64,000 bases of DNA, taken from positions 32,527,493-32,591,492 of the forward strand of contig OX419759.1 of the NCBI GenBank assembly GCA_948567375.1, read 5' to 3'. Shown here piece after piece: positions 33,949 to 46,891 of the stretch. Position 1 is the first letter of the stretch, and every line of letters begins with the position of its first letter. Origin of the DNA: Lunularia cruciata (Eukaryota > Streptophyta > Marchantiopsida > Lunulariales > Lunulariaceae). The notes beneath the pieces are model-generated. The model was given only the letters and a program-made list of their open reading frames with translations, searched no databases and had not been told where the DNA came from. The translations under genes and the position numbers were made by a program.

Positions 33949-35900
33949 ATAATGAATAATAGTAAGAACCAAAGGTGAAGCTTTGAGTTCATTTATGAAT
34001 TTTGAACACAAAGAAGTTTAACCAAAACATAATAATCTCAGTTTGATAAATGTAATTAAAGATGATAGTAGTATCAAATTCAATGAGGTGGATATAATAG
34101 TTAAGAATACACTAAATTCTACCTTATCCTTACTCTGATATCAATGTAATAGATATATGGGCTACAAGGGATTAAAGAAGAGAAAAGAAGAGAAAAAAAT
34201 CCATATGAAATATAATCCAAATGGCACAGATGTCACAAGCCTTATTATTTAGATTTAAATTAAGTACAAGCTTGCTTTCTTAATAGATGAGCAATTAACT
34301 CTTTAGCGAGCCAATTATTTAATCTCTAGTAATTTATCCAATTCATGGATAGATTGTAACCAAATTTGGAAGAATGTTTTCAAGTAATTTACTATATAAT
34401 TAAATGTCTAAAATAATTTTAATAATTTTCTTTTATACTCCTTGGGTACTTGATGGAGTATTTTCTAGAAGTAAGCTTATATTCATATCCATGACTAAAT
34501 CCTACCAAATTTTTATTGCATTTTTACACCATCAATGAACTTATATTTTTCTGATGAAGAAAATGGTGAAATTATGAAGTATATAATTTTAATTTTGATC
34601 TAAATATTTTTTTAAGGATAAATCATATATCTTGATAATTCAATGAGCTTTCTCTCCATATATATGGTAATATATATATGGTAATTGTAGAGTTTATGCA
34701 ACTTGAGGTTTGAAACATGGATGACTGAAATCTTAATGACATACTTTTTCTATCACGAAAGATAACTTTAACACAGTTCAGTTCAAACTGATGGTGATGG
34801 TAATAATTCAAATTTACAACAATAATAATCAATAATCACACTTATCATATGGAGGAAGAGATTTATACACATATTAAACATTGACTTTACTTGATGGTGA
34901 CTTATTCTTTGTCCTTGGAGTAAACAATGATTATATTACCTCTCTTAGAGCTCATTTGAAAGAAAAAAGATTGATGTTAATTCTATTGATGAATTGAAAA
35001 CGTGGAAAAGCTTTTAAATAGAAGTTTGGACAAAATTAGTACTTAAAAATATTCCTACAAGATAACCAAATATGAAAAAATAAAAATAAAATATCAATCA
35101 TTCTTAATGTTATAGAGAATAGCTCATCTGATCAGGCTTCAAATATATAAACTCGAGTTTCCTCTTGAGAATTCTGTTCTTATATGTGGTATATAGATCT
35201 AGATTTGGTTAACGATTGCCTTTAAATAATCTAATCACTGTTAATAATTCCCCTATCGGAACATCTATTCTTCAAATTCTTAGATCCTGAAATATTTAAA
35301 TGCTTGAAACATATTTATTAGATGCATAATCAGATACATATTGCACTCTGAATTTCACCTCTTGGAATTTTATCATCTACATTATAATCGTTTGCATTTC
35401 CTTCTTAGTATGTTTTAAGTCCCGGTATTTCTAAGCAACGGGTCTATAAAGACCCAAAGTGAAATCAATCATTCCTCTTGATTTAATATTATATATATTC
35501 CAATCAGATTTTATTGCAATGAACTACATATAAACCAAAAACGACAAAGATTTCAAGTCTAAACGAGAAACAGAGAAAGTAAGTATCTCTACATAGATGA
35601 TAATTTTATCCGAAGTAGCGTATAAACCTGGCATGAACTAAACAAAAAGGAGATGAAAGATGAGTCAAATTCACGAATTGGATATATGAACTAAACAAAG
35701 ATTATACCCTCAAAATATTTCTACTACATTCATACAAAACGGAGTCTAAACAGTAGATGGAGATTATATTCTTGCCCAATAATTCCAGCTCGCAGCTCGT
35801 TGTATCACCTAGTGGGTTCTCTTTAACCTTTTTATACATGAAGAGGCAAGAAGAAAACGCGTGTATTCTTCAATAGCTATTGTTCCTTCTGGCAAAGGTA
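33949..35900. other. AT-rich gene-free region
   Basis: Low GC, simple AT runs (for example around 34650-34690, CCATATATATGG). No recognisable gene or domain. Confidence 0.5.
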
Positions 35901-35949
35901 CCGCTTCCCCCTTGATAGAAGGAGGGATCTGCTTCTTTTATTCGAAGAA

Positions 35950-36050
35950 GCCACAGATTAGGATTAGAACCCACGACCTTTCGGACCCGAGGGAAACGGA
36001 AACTCGAGGAGTTTAACTCGAGTTGCTTCCACTACAGTACCTCTTCAAAG
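35950..36050 (-). other. tRNA-like or SINE-like sequence
   Basis: The minus strand carries CTGTAGTGGAAGC, similar to a pol III A box (TRGCNNAGYNGG). It is followed by a short hairpin CTCGAG-TTAAACTC-CTCGAG and then GGTTCTAATCC, close to the B-box consensus GGTTCGANTCC. The acceptor stem does not pair well. It could be a decayed tRNA with a long variable arm or the head of a tRNA-derived SINE. Confidence 0.4.
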
Positions 36051-36780
36051 CCCAAAGGAGAACTACTGTCAAAGGAGAACTACTGTAGTGTACAAAAGGG
36101 GAGTAGAGTAGAAGATGTTTGAGGCTAGTTTAACACGTGTCAGATGCGCGGGATCGTGGATGCTGACAAGTCAGTTTAGAGATTTCGTTGCTTCGCTCGT
36201 CGACTTTAAATTCTTCCTCACATATCGATCCATTGGCTCACGAGCACCTGGGCCCAGATTTGAGAAACGGAGTAGTGGAGTGACAGTGAAATCGGCAACA
36301 GCAGGAGCGTGAATTTTGCTGGTTGGATTGCATGTTTGCAGATAGAAACTTCACGAGGAATCATTTCTGATTAAGTGCCTATGCTGCTGCTCACGGAGAT
36401 CATGTTGAGGTAGATTGATCGTCACTTCAGAGACAGACTGAGCTACAGATCTCTTAATTTAAGGTGGGGAATTGCAAGAGCAAACGTGAGATTGGCAGAA
36501 TCGTTTCCTGTGGAGCTGCTAAGGTGCATTGTTCATGTGCATGAATAGCCACTGAAGTTGTGGTGATCAACAGTGAGGTTGAGACGATCAAAGGCGACAG
36601 GGGCTGTGATCACAGGGTTTTGATCTGCACATTAGAGTTACTCTACTTTCCGGTGTGAATTAGCTGGGGGTGTTTTATAGTTTTTGGCTGGTGTTGTTGG
36701 TAATATTTCAGCTTAGGGGAGTCTGTAGAGGGAGTGGTGGAAGAGATCTATGTACGGAGTATTCTGAAGACCTGCCACAC
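36051..36780 (+). other. Upstream region of the xylanase gene
   Basis: More GC-balanced than the desert to its left. The frame of exon 1 stays open upstream to about 36670 but has no ATG until 36781, so this is taken as 5' UTR/promoter. No clear TATA box. Confidence 0.45.
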
Positions 36781-39700
36781 ATGAGCAAGTTTTTTAAGTC
36801 CTTAGGTCGAAAACTTGAGTTGGCGAAGAAGAAAATGAATACCAGAGGAGATGTAAGTGTAGATAGGGATGGGGATTTTGCTGCGAGTCCTGTGGGGGAC
36901 AGTAATGCAGCAATGTATAATATTGTAATCAATCCGACGTTTGATGAAGGAAATCAGGGATGGTTTGGGATGGGATGCTCTCTAAGTGTAAACAGTGAGA
37001 GCGGATCTAGTTACGCCATTGGACACGGGCGCACAGAAACTTGGCAGGGTGTTGCCCAGGAGATAAGGGATAGGCTGGAAGTCGATGTGGAGTATCGGTT
37101 TGAAGCTTGGGTTGGGCTAGGAGCATATGGACCTGCAGAACAAGCTAATGTGCAAGCTACTGTAAAGGTCGAGAAGGAGGACGATGGTGTTGATTACAAT
37201 TGGATTGGAAGGTAGGTCTGGAATCAAGATCGGATTTTGGTTTATTCTCTGTTCCAATTGCTCGGCTTGCTCTCATGGATTTAGTGGTATAGAGGTTCTT
37301 ACATTTATTTTATGTTGTGAAAATTCCTTTGCCCATCCACTTTTGCTTATGAAGTTGTTTTGTTTTCAATATGTTTTGAGCTGTGATGGCTCCTCTTGAG
37401 CAGACCTTCTAAACTTGAGTCTGCTGTGCTGATCTTGGTTCTGTAGCTACCCCAGTGTTTACAGCATAATCACTCAGGCAGGGACAGGTCTGAGAAATGA
37501 TGGTTTACTGACTGAACGATCCATCTTTCTAAAATGGGGGCTTGGGTAGTGCAGAGATAGATTGCTTGTAATGCATGTCTGGTTTCTATGTGGTGGATTA
37601 AGTGTAGAAGTTCTCATGTAGTGTGACAGCTACAAAGGGACAGTGGGTTGCTCTGTCTGGCAAGTTGAAACTCAGCACCCTTGGGAAGAGCTCAGTACTG
37701 TACATCGAAGGTCCCCCCAGTGGCGTTGATGTTCTCGTGAGAAGCGTAGCTCTCATACCGACTGGTGCAGGAGGTACTCCTCGCGCAATCACTCAAATGG
37801 GAGGCCAGGTTTGTTATTTGTTATGCCTCGCTCACTGTTCTTTACAGAATACATTCAGTGAGTCATTTGACAGAGCAGCTCTCTCTGTGGTTAGAATTTT
37901 GATATCCTCCTCTTGTCACTGTCATAGAAGGTAGAGCTCACATGTTAGCTAGTCTGGACCAGTGCCTAATTTTCACTCACAATCTTTTTCGAAAGAAAAG
38001 GCCACGTTCTCAAGGACGTTCCTTATTTTCATGATTGAAAGATGTCGGAACTTCAAAGATGATCTAACATAATTGGATTTTTGCGCATCTAGAGGCACGG
38101 ACTGACTTCGTTATTCACAATAACGTAGGCGTTCCCTCCAAAACAGAACAAGTTCAAGTTGTGATATTTTTGTGATATACTCACCAAGCTTTGGAACTCA
38201 AGCTCACTACGTTCCCTGTTCTTTTACCAGTTGGAAGAACCTCGACTCCATCCTGCAATCGGCTAGTGACCTAGGCAGCGGTATCAGAAACTTTACAACA
38301 TTCTGACCCTGGCAATGAATCGCTTTTGAACAGGCAAGCACACCAGCGCACCGCCCACCGCGGGATCTCCTCCACAATTCCGGATTTGAAGATGGGCTGC
38401 GAGGTTGGACGCAGAAAGGTGCCAAAGTGTATGTGACTGAGAGCCTAAACGGGGGAGCAATTAAACCGGCTAATGGGAAGTACTTCGCTGTTGCATGTAA
38501 TCGGACGGATAGTTGGCAGGGCATTGAGCAAGATATAACGGGTCGCATAGGAGAAAGTACGCTGTACCAAGTTACTGGTATGGTTCGAGTTAACGGTGGT
38601 GTTAGTGAAGCAAATGTGATGGCTACGCTTTACATGAAAGGAGAGGATGGGAAAGACAAATATATGACTCTTGGAAGGTACGGGGATGATCTGAGATACG
38701 ACAAGGAGAACAAGTAAAGACATTGAGTCTTGTTTAGCTTTAACAGTCATGAATTCCTGGTCTAGTGTTACAATCCTTACTCTTCATTTTGGTGTGGTAA
38801 GCATTTCAGATGCATCTGAAGAAAATTCGAGGATAATCTAAGTATATTAGGTGTAGCGTGCCCTGACCATTGCATGGAATATGGATGTGGTTAAATGTTC
38901 GTAAATGTCTATGCGTCAGTTGGCAAAGAAGTGTATCTTACGGAATTTTGGATCATCAATGCTTACGCAGGGTAAATGCATCGAGTTCACACTGGACAGA
39001 ACTCAGAGGAGAGTTTCTTGTAAACAAGCTGCCCGTAAAAGCTACAATATATATAGAAGGTCCTCCTGGAGGTGTAGATATGCTGATAGATCACATCCAC
39101 TGTTCCCCTCCGGAGCGGCGCAAGGTTGAGGGTCCTCCCCGCTTTCAGGTCCGGACATACTGAACCAATTTTTATCATAAATTCTCTTTTGTTATTCTCT
39201 TCGGAAATTCAGTACGATTTGGAAAGCTCGATGCTGTCGAATTGCTAGTCGGCGTTTGGTTTATGTTCTAGAAACGCTTATCACGACTTCCTCCTGAAAT
39301 ATTCTAGGAATTCTCTGGAAGAGAATCAATAATACATGTATGAAGTTTAGAGTTTAGAGACCTTCGTTGCCAATCTGTAACCTTCGGTAGTCATATCTAT
39401 TATGTAGGTACGTTACAGTCTAATACGGCATTGAATGTGGGTAGCAGAAGTCGGTTCAATAGTCTAACTGCGTCGCATGCTTTTCACAGAATCCAAGGTT
39501 CAACGTGAATATTGTGAAGAACAGCGATTTCAACGTTGGTTTGGACCACTGGTATGCTCAGGGCAACTGTCGCTTGAATGTTTCTTCAGGAAGCCCAACT
39601 TTCTTAGGTTCTTGTGCAATAAACTCGTACCTCGAAACGGCACCACCACAATTGAGTGGAGCATTTCTCGTCGTTACAAATCGTAATTATGACTGGGAAG

Positions 39701-41359
39701 GTCCTGCACAGACGATAACAGAGAGGCTTCAACTTTTTATGTCGTATCAAGTCACTGCATGGGTAGCTACTCGGAGTCCTCATCAGCCAGGAATGAAGCA
39801 CAAGGTTGACGTGTGTCTAAGTGTTGATGGAAATTGGGTACAAGGTGGTGAGGTACTAGCAGGTGATTGCTGGACGGAGGTTGTGGGGTCCTTCAGGTTA
39901 GAGAAAAAGCCCGAGAATGTGCACGTCTATCTCCAAGGTCCTGGAGCCGGTGTAGATGTAATGGTAGCGGGATTACATATATTTGCAGTTGACCGGTTAG
40001 CACGAGTACCTATGTTACAAGAACAAGCAGACAAGGTAAGTTGAGAATGGCATACGTCTTTAGTAGTTGTACAAGTATATTTCACGTTGATTTGAAATCA
40101 TCAAGTGCGATGATAATAACTACGCTCACTTGTACTTCACGTTTCTAGCGTAGTTCTTTTCTCCGCATATTTAAACATCGATGATTGTCCTTCAGACATT
40201 GGACTTGGTGACTTATCTGACGCTCAGTTTCTTTGCTGTGGTATAGGTCCGCAAGCGTGATGTTATTCTCAGGTTCAAGGACGCCAACGGTGAACCTCTT
40301 GCTCCAGGAACAAAAATAACGGTAATACAAACACGCAGTAGTTTCCCTATTGGTTCTGCCATTAACCACTATAGCCTTGAGAACAAAGCCTACAAGAAAT
40401 TCTTCTTAGATACATTCAACTGGGCAGTTTTCGAGAACGAGCTGAAGTGGGGGTGGATAGAGCCAAGCCAGGGTGAACTCAAATACGAGAATGCGGATGA
40501 GTTGTTAGAATTCTGTGATGCCAATGGGATACCGTGCAGAGGCCACTGCATTTTGTGGGAGACAGAGGATACCATACAGGACTGGTTGAAGACCTTGCCC
40601 CCTCCCCAACTAGAGGAAGCTGTTCAGAGCAGAGTTTCTGGACTTCTGTCACGCTACCAAGGTAGGTTCCGGCATTATGATGTCAATAATGAGATGCTCC
40701 ACGGATCTTATTACAAGGATAGGTTGGGTCCTGGTTTTCTGCCATACCTTTTCAAGCTAGCCCATCAATTTGACCCTGAGGCAGTACTGTTTGTGAACGA
40801 TTACCATATTGAGGATGGTTGTGACTGCAACTCTTCGCCAACGAAATACATCGACCACATTAAGGACCTTATGGATAATGGTGCTCCAGTTGGGGGTATA
40901 GGTCTGCAAGGACACATACATGTTCCTGTGGGACCTGTAATTAAAAACGCTCTTGACCAACTTGGGGCTCTAGGACTCCCGATTTGGTTGACAGAAGTGG
41001 ACGTGGAATCCGTTAATGAGTTCACAAGGGCGGAAGACTTGGAGGTCTTTCTGAGAGAAGCTTTTGCTCATCCTTCTGTTGAAGGACTCATGTTCTGGGG
41101 ATTCTGGGAGGGAACCATGTCAAGGAAAAATGCACAATTGGTCGACTCAGATAAGAGAGTCAACGAGGCTGGACTTCGACTCCTCGCTTTGCAGAAGGAA
41201 TGGCGAACTAGCATCGATGGTGAAGTCAATGATGAGGGGGAGATAGTCTTCCGAGGTTTTCTCGGGGAATATGTGGTTAAAGTAGACGACTTCGGATTGT
41301 CTAAGACATTTGAGTTGGTGAAGGGTGATGAGTTGGCCATGGTGGAATTAGCTTTCTGA
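36781..41359 (+). CDS. XYN1: GH10 endo-1,4-beta-xylanase with three CBM22 modules
   Basis: Six exons: 36781-37211, 37622-37808, 38334-38677, 38971-39148, 39490-40035, 40247-41359, giving 932 residues. It is the plant XYN1/RXF12 type that cuts the beta-1,4-xylan backbone of cell walls. Module 1 (about 42-200) starts IVINPTFDEGNQGWFG; module 2 (about 215-375) LLHNSGFEDGLRGWTQ; module 3 (about 383-550) IVKNSDFNVGLDHWYA. Each has a WxG/WEG..QTI..R core and ends IEGPPxGVD or LQGPGAGVD. The GH10 domain shows FNWAVFENELKWGWIEP, RGHCILWE, the acid/base Glu711 in DVNNEMLHG and the nucleophile Glu812 in WLTEVDVES. The N-terminus MSKFFKSLGRKLELAKKK has no hydrophobic signal peptide, as in some plant relatives, leaving the secretion route open. 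Modules 1 and 2 share a phase-2 intron after Gly in a GR/GS motif; module 3 has none. Confidence 0.93.
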
Positions 41360-44300
41360 TGCAGCGTCTATTGTTACACATCTGCATCAAGTCTCCGGGA
41401 TTAGGCGCTACCTGCGTGTATTTCTGAAGAAACGACCACGCTGAAGAAAGGTGTCACTTCAAACCAGCACGGCGCTGGAAGATGAATATTGTTGCGAGCA
41501 CGGATTTCAGGGACGGGCAAATATCCAGCGACGTAACACAGCGAGCCTGATTTGGAAGAAGCAGAAGTAAGCTGCTGGTCTTCAGCACAAGGGGCTATTA
41601 TTTTACGCTGAAGACTGGACTTCGTGCTTCTCGTGCAAGTGCAGGTCCAAATGCTGATCTGTGAGAGCACGTAATTGCGCCTCTTTAGATCCACTCCAGA
41701 ATGGTATGATTACCAAACTGAAGAGATATCTAGCTCACATCACCGTTCAACTAGGTTACAAATAAGGGTAATAAGGATTATTTCTTGACTAGTTCTCCTG
41801 CTCAGGTGCAAGCAGAGCATATGCGTGACCAAAATGGATGCGATCAGGCTGTGGTGCGTTGGATGGCTAGTAGACGTAAAGACACCTCGGACAGATTTTC
41901 TGGGGTATGTTCTGTTTATACTAACTGTAAGATATGTATCTCTACTAAATTATGACAACTGCACGGATGACATGAGTTTTTCATGTCAGCTTCTACTGAT
42001 ACTGTAATGCAGAGAGTTTGAAGATGTCTCCCTAATTTGCACTACCCAGCCACAAACTGTATCGTTGCATGCGTTTGTTCTTCATTGAAGTGCATGTGAA
42101 GAGAAGTATTGGGTTCATGAACCCCATACCTCTCAATACATGCACTATATTTCACAACGTCAACCTTAGCAGTTGATGCTGTGAACTACCAAAAGATAAC
42201 CCGGTGGAATTTCCATCGCTGAAGGCACAATCACAATGTCCTGCAGCGGTAGAAGGGTATCCGTTCAAGTTCCCGAAACTGTCTATGTACTTTCTGCTGT
42301 GAGTTGCTGTGTGCTGGAGGAACTGTGTGGAACTTGCGCCAACTGACGTCCTGAGTTTTGGATGTCGCCATGCAACTGGCAAATTTATACCGATGAGCTT
42401 TGCTTGCTTCTTTACTATCTTGAATGCCTGTCTCGAATATCCTTCTCTATAGTCTAATACGGAGTATCTACGGATGAGTAGAGTTGAGTATGTAGCTCAC
42501 TTTTTTTTAGCTTACTACGTATCAATCATGAAGCCGAGGATGAGGCTTATTTAACAGGGTAGTCTTAGATAATGAAATAAATCGTTTAACTGAAGAGAAA
42601 ACCAAACAATCATGGATGCACATTCATTGACAGTTTCAACCACTTAAAGCAGACAGGATACCTTAACGTATAGTATTATCCATATAAGATCTTCACTTCG
42701 AGAGTAGTATGACCTTTTTTAATGTTTGGGGACAACTCAAGCCCGTCCATGTAAGAGACACTACAGTCGATTCTCTCCCATTGTTAGTGCTCGGAGTAAC
42801 TCCAAGGGTAACCATTTGAGGAATAACGATTGAAAATGTAATTCATTTCCAAATATACTCCATTTCCAGGAACTTGATTGATTTTAATTTTTTGGTCACT
42901 TTATAGTGAAAATTCTCATAGTACACTGTCGTAACAGTTAACTTACTCTTCTTGAAACTGAAGATGGAACTCCGTTGGAGTGTAGATTGGTTTTAATGTG
43001 ATTATTTCCACGACCTAATCAACATAATCTCAAGTGAAAAATACTACACCATGATTAGCTTTCCCTTAATCAGTAATAAGTAAGTTCAGTGATTGGCTTC
43101 TCAATAACATCTCATATTCATACACACGCTATTAAGTCATAGTTAAGTAGCTTCACTCAGCTACTCAATTCGTACTAAGTCGAAATATCAATCGAAAGGT
43201 TCACTATGCCCGGTAATGAGTGTTGTTACCATCGCAAATAATTAACATCCATTGATAGACTCTCTTCAACTTAATCAAGAAGAACCTGCCTCTCATCAGT
43301 TGATCTTATTTTAACTACCATATAAACCATTTAACCATATCCTTAGTAGTATGCAAGCCTTCATAGAAGGCCATAGTTCCATGAAGCAAAGGGATAACAG
43401 CACTAAGGAAGACAATATGGGGAAAGTACTCCAGTGCTGGTAAATGGTTACTTCACATAATTTGAACTTTATTCCTATAATTCCCAATGGTTTTATGGGA
43501 AATTAACTCTAGTGCTCATAAAAGGTTACCCCCCATAAATTTTGGAACTTTACTTTTAGAGAAATGTAACCTTTAAGAAACAGGATTTACTTACGAGGGT
43601 AAGACATTCCGAGAAGACGATAATCTTATCGATTTTTCCTTACTCTCCGTAAGGAATGATGATGATGATTAATGATGATTCTACACAACATTTAGAGAAG
43701 AAAAAACGATTATAGAACTATGTTATGAGGAGAGTCTACTTCTCCTTCCCTTCACTGAACTGATTCCATCTCAAAGGTTCTTAGGCTTGTAGACTTACGA
43801 AGAAGATGATATAGCTAACTACGAAGACTATGAAGTATGGGTCTGTCAGAAGGTTAAAAGTTGAGTGTTTTCTTCGTAGTGGACGTACAGGAAACACTGT
43901 GCTTGGAAATACTGCCGGAAGTTGCCAAGAGGACACTCTTGGTATCTACATTGAAAAGGTCCAGGTTCACTTGGACTATGCGGAGCTCAATGATTCGAGT
44001 GACTCGAGGAGTGTTGGTAGCGTGCATTGTTGGAATCGATGTCCCGATTGTAGCTGTCAAATGTTCGGACCAAAAAGGCCCCCGATGTAGATGTCCTTTA
44101 CTGCATGTACATATGTAGGTTAGCCTGCAATGCTACCACTGAATCTCCCCGACTGTCAGGATCTGGCTTTGGATTTAGCTGATCGGGCTACTGAATCTTC
44201 GAATCCCAAATTGACAGCATATACAGGGGGACGGAAAAGTCGTTCAAACCTTCTGATCGATTTACAGTATAGAGTAGTGACCTTGACCTAGTCCTGGTGA

Positions 44301-45293
44301 AAGACAGACTTGTGTGAGCTCCAATCCAGTTTAACGAGATTCTATGACAACGGTACATCAAATTCAGAGTAGAGTTTGGACAGATTCTCTGCAGTGCTCA
44401 AGATAACTTGGACTGCTAGCCGGGATCGTGTTTCTCGCGTGGCTAGTACTTTTGTGGCCGCGGCCATTACGACCGTCAGTCCTTCAAGTTGCCCCATCGT
44501 CCATCCACATGAAACATGCGAGTCTATTAGTACTTGATGGAGCTGATTGTGCTAGGCAATCAATCCGCAATCATCTTCAGAACAGCTAAACTTCGTAGTT
44601 CTCAAGATTTTAACCACATACTTGAGTGGGTAAACTTTCAGCTGGTCCATGTGAATTGGGAGCATAGACCTTACCGAGCAACTTGTGGAAGTTGGTGAGA
44701 TGATAAAATGTGTGCTGAAAATATGGATCCACGAGCCCAACAAGCAGTACGGTTGAACAAGAACTGACCCATTCGAGGAAGAGCGTGTGAAGATGAACAG
44801 TTTTTAAGCCAATCTTAGAAACGATGCATAATTAGAACCATGTCATTCCGCATACTGGAGATCTGGATCCAGTTATCAACTGGAACATCAGTAGCAGAAA
44901 AAGTTCCTGAGTTGGTAGAACGAACTCTGTCTAACTCCTGCAACCGACTTCCTCATAATTTCACGTGTAAAGCAGCTACAGTGTGTGAGCGGCTGCTTCT
45001 TGAACGATATGATTCACTCACTATTTGAACTACTGATCATTACGAGTCAACAATAAGCTCATGTATACCTTAGCAGATCGCTCTACAAGAAGTAAACTTC
45101 TATCAAATACATCTCGATTACATTCGCTTAACATCCTAAAGATATAGTTACAGAACTGGTGGAACCGAGTCATTCTTTTTGAGTAGTTACACGAGTACAG
45201 TACCAGGGCGTACAGCAGATTAGAGATTTGTGTGAGGATTCTCTGGAAAGCAATGTACAGTACGGTCTTGCGTATCTAACATGCTCATTCCCT
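41360..45293. other. Long intergenic region, no gene recognised
   Basis: It begins with the probable 3' UTR of the xylanase gene. Open frames of 60-97 codons on both strands (for example 41401-41694, 43830-44118) show no domain, no shared splice pattern and ordinary composition. Nothing else supported. Confidence 0.45.
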
Positions 45294-46608
45294 CAGATAT
45301 AGCCTTAACAGTACCCCAACATTGGCACTTCGACTTACCGGTATCCCAAGTTGGCACAAAAACTTAACAGCACCCCAATGCTTGACATGGGCTTAGTCAG
45401 TCCGCGTTGGCACTGAAATGTTCGACCAGTTAGATTTTGTACTTATAACGTTCACTGTCTCACAGAGGAATAAATTCGACGTAACTCATCGCAGCTTTGG
45501 GAATCGGCCAACTCCTCTTCACTTCTTCGACCATTCCTTGCGATACAGAAGGGCAGGGGCGAGAAATTGGTTAGGAAGAATCGCAGGAGTGGCAGGGGAT
45601 AAAAGAGAAGAAAAATCTCTTGATTTCTTAGCAAGCATAATGAACGATGGGGTATTACGAGGCGCCCGAGGCGCGTTTCATCGGGAATGGGACGGCAGAA
45701 AGAGAATTGGATTGAAGAATTTCGTGCAGATGAATTCAGAGTTTCAGCTCAGTTGAATTGAACTGGTTTAAGTTGAATCCTGTGTGATTTATATTGCCGT
45801 TGGGGATGTGGACGCGGCCAAGCAAATAATATTTCAGAAATTTCTTACTTTTTGAACAGTGATTGGAATTGAGGATTTTCCACAATGGCATGCAACGGAA
45901 AACAAAGTCGACGTGCGTAACTGTGTTAAGATTAAAGTCTCTTTTCGCTTCTTGTGTCTCAGGAGTATAAAGGAAAGTTGAATACCAGAGATTTCGATTT
46001 TAGTTAGATCAGGATTAAGTGACGGTCAAATATACTTCTGTCAAAGGTTCTATCGACCAGACTGTCATGTTCTCTATCAGGACTCTAAGAAATCTCAAAC
46101 TTCTACGTATCTTCGTAGAGATTTACCACATTGATGGAGTATATCCACGACAGTCCTTTCCTCTCATCTGAAAGTTGATCATCACACAATAACAAATTTT
46201 GTAAGCATTGAACCCCGAGCATCCGGAGCTCGCCCCGAACTTCGGGGTGAAATTCCCAGATTTCTTTAACATTCAACTAATTTTCCCGCAGCTCGCCCGT
46301 ACTTTTGAGGATCTCATCCGGGAGGTCGGCCCGAACTCATCCGGGATGCTCACCCCGAAGTTGGGGGCGAGCTCCCGGGATGACCTCTTCCAAACCTCGA
46401 ACTGGGTTATGAATGTAATCACGATTCCGATAACTGCGTAACTCAGTTTACACAAGAACATTTACACTTTCAACTAGCACACATTGCCAACTAAGACGAT
46501 TGGCTGCCACGTCAACCATTGGGGGTACTATTAAGTCTTTGTGTCAACTTGGGTTCCCGGTAAGTCGAGGGGCCAATGTCGTTGGGGTACTGTTTGGACT
46601 ATCTCTCG
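45294..46608. mobile_element. Non-autonomous TIR DNA transposon, Mutator-like
   Basis: The left end (45294-45412) and right end (46485-46608) are inverted copies of each other over about 120 bp. The plus-strand left reads TTAACAGTACCCCAAC, then ACTTACCGG..CCCAAGTTG; the right reads the same motifs on the opposite strand. Long TIRs and a candidate 9-bp duplication (TCATTCCCT at 45285-45293, TCATTCTCT at 46609-46617, one mismatch) fit the Mutator superfamily. The interior has no transposase, only short frames and an internal inverted repeat, so any mobility would depend on an enzyme made elsewhere. Confidence 0.75.
46217..46382. repeat. GC-rich inverted repeat inside the TIR element
   Basis: The left arm 46217-46250 (GAGCATCCGGAGCTCGCCCC...) and right arm 46348-46382 (GCTCACCCCGAAGTTGGGGG...) pair with few mismatches across a roughly 100-bp spacer. 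The spacer repeats related words such as CTCATCCGGGA twice. As a result both strands encode the peptide ELAPNFGV. Confidence 0.85.
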
Positions 46609-46829
46609 TCATTCTCTTGCTCAACACACTTCCCTAGATTGAAAGTCTTTGATCTCTATATGTTTACCTCAACTTCATCAATGCTTCCATCGTATAAGAA
46701 TAAAAGAGAGTTGAAGATGCTATTTGCGCATCAGTGAATTTGAGATGCATCTGTCATTCTGCACTTCAATAGAGTTAACTTAGAAAATACACTAATGACC
46801 TCAAGATCACCCATATTTCTAAAATAATA

Positions 46830-46880
46830 GAGAGAAAAAGGCGACCACGTAGAACACATGAAGGATGGGATGACCCCGTC
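46830..46880 (-). mobile_element. 51-bp solitary 3'-tail insertion of the non-LTR element
   Basis: The minus strand reads GACGGGGTCATCCCATCCTT then CATGTGTTCTACGTGGTCGC and a T-rich end, matching the last 3' UTR unit of copy A. It is flanked by identical 11-bp repeats CTAAAATAATA at 46819-46829 and 46881-46891, so it is a true insertion and not a remnant of a longer copy. Confidence 0.85.
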
Positions 46881-46891
46881 CTAAAATAATA

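Noticed and set aside
36115-36312. 65-codon frame upstream of the xylanase as its first exon
   Set aside because: It has no signal peptide character, and no GT/AG pair joins it cleanly to exon 1 in frame.
41401-41694. 97-codon minus-strand frame after the xylanase gene
   Set aside because: It lies in the presumed 3' UTR and has no domain, no splice partners and no conserved motif.
45418-45756. 112-codon frame inside the TIR element, possible transposase
   Set aside because: No transposase motif (no DDE context, no zinc finger); more likely chance or captured sequence.
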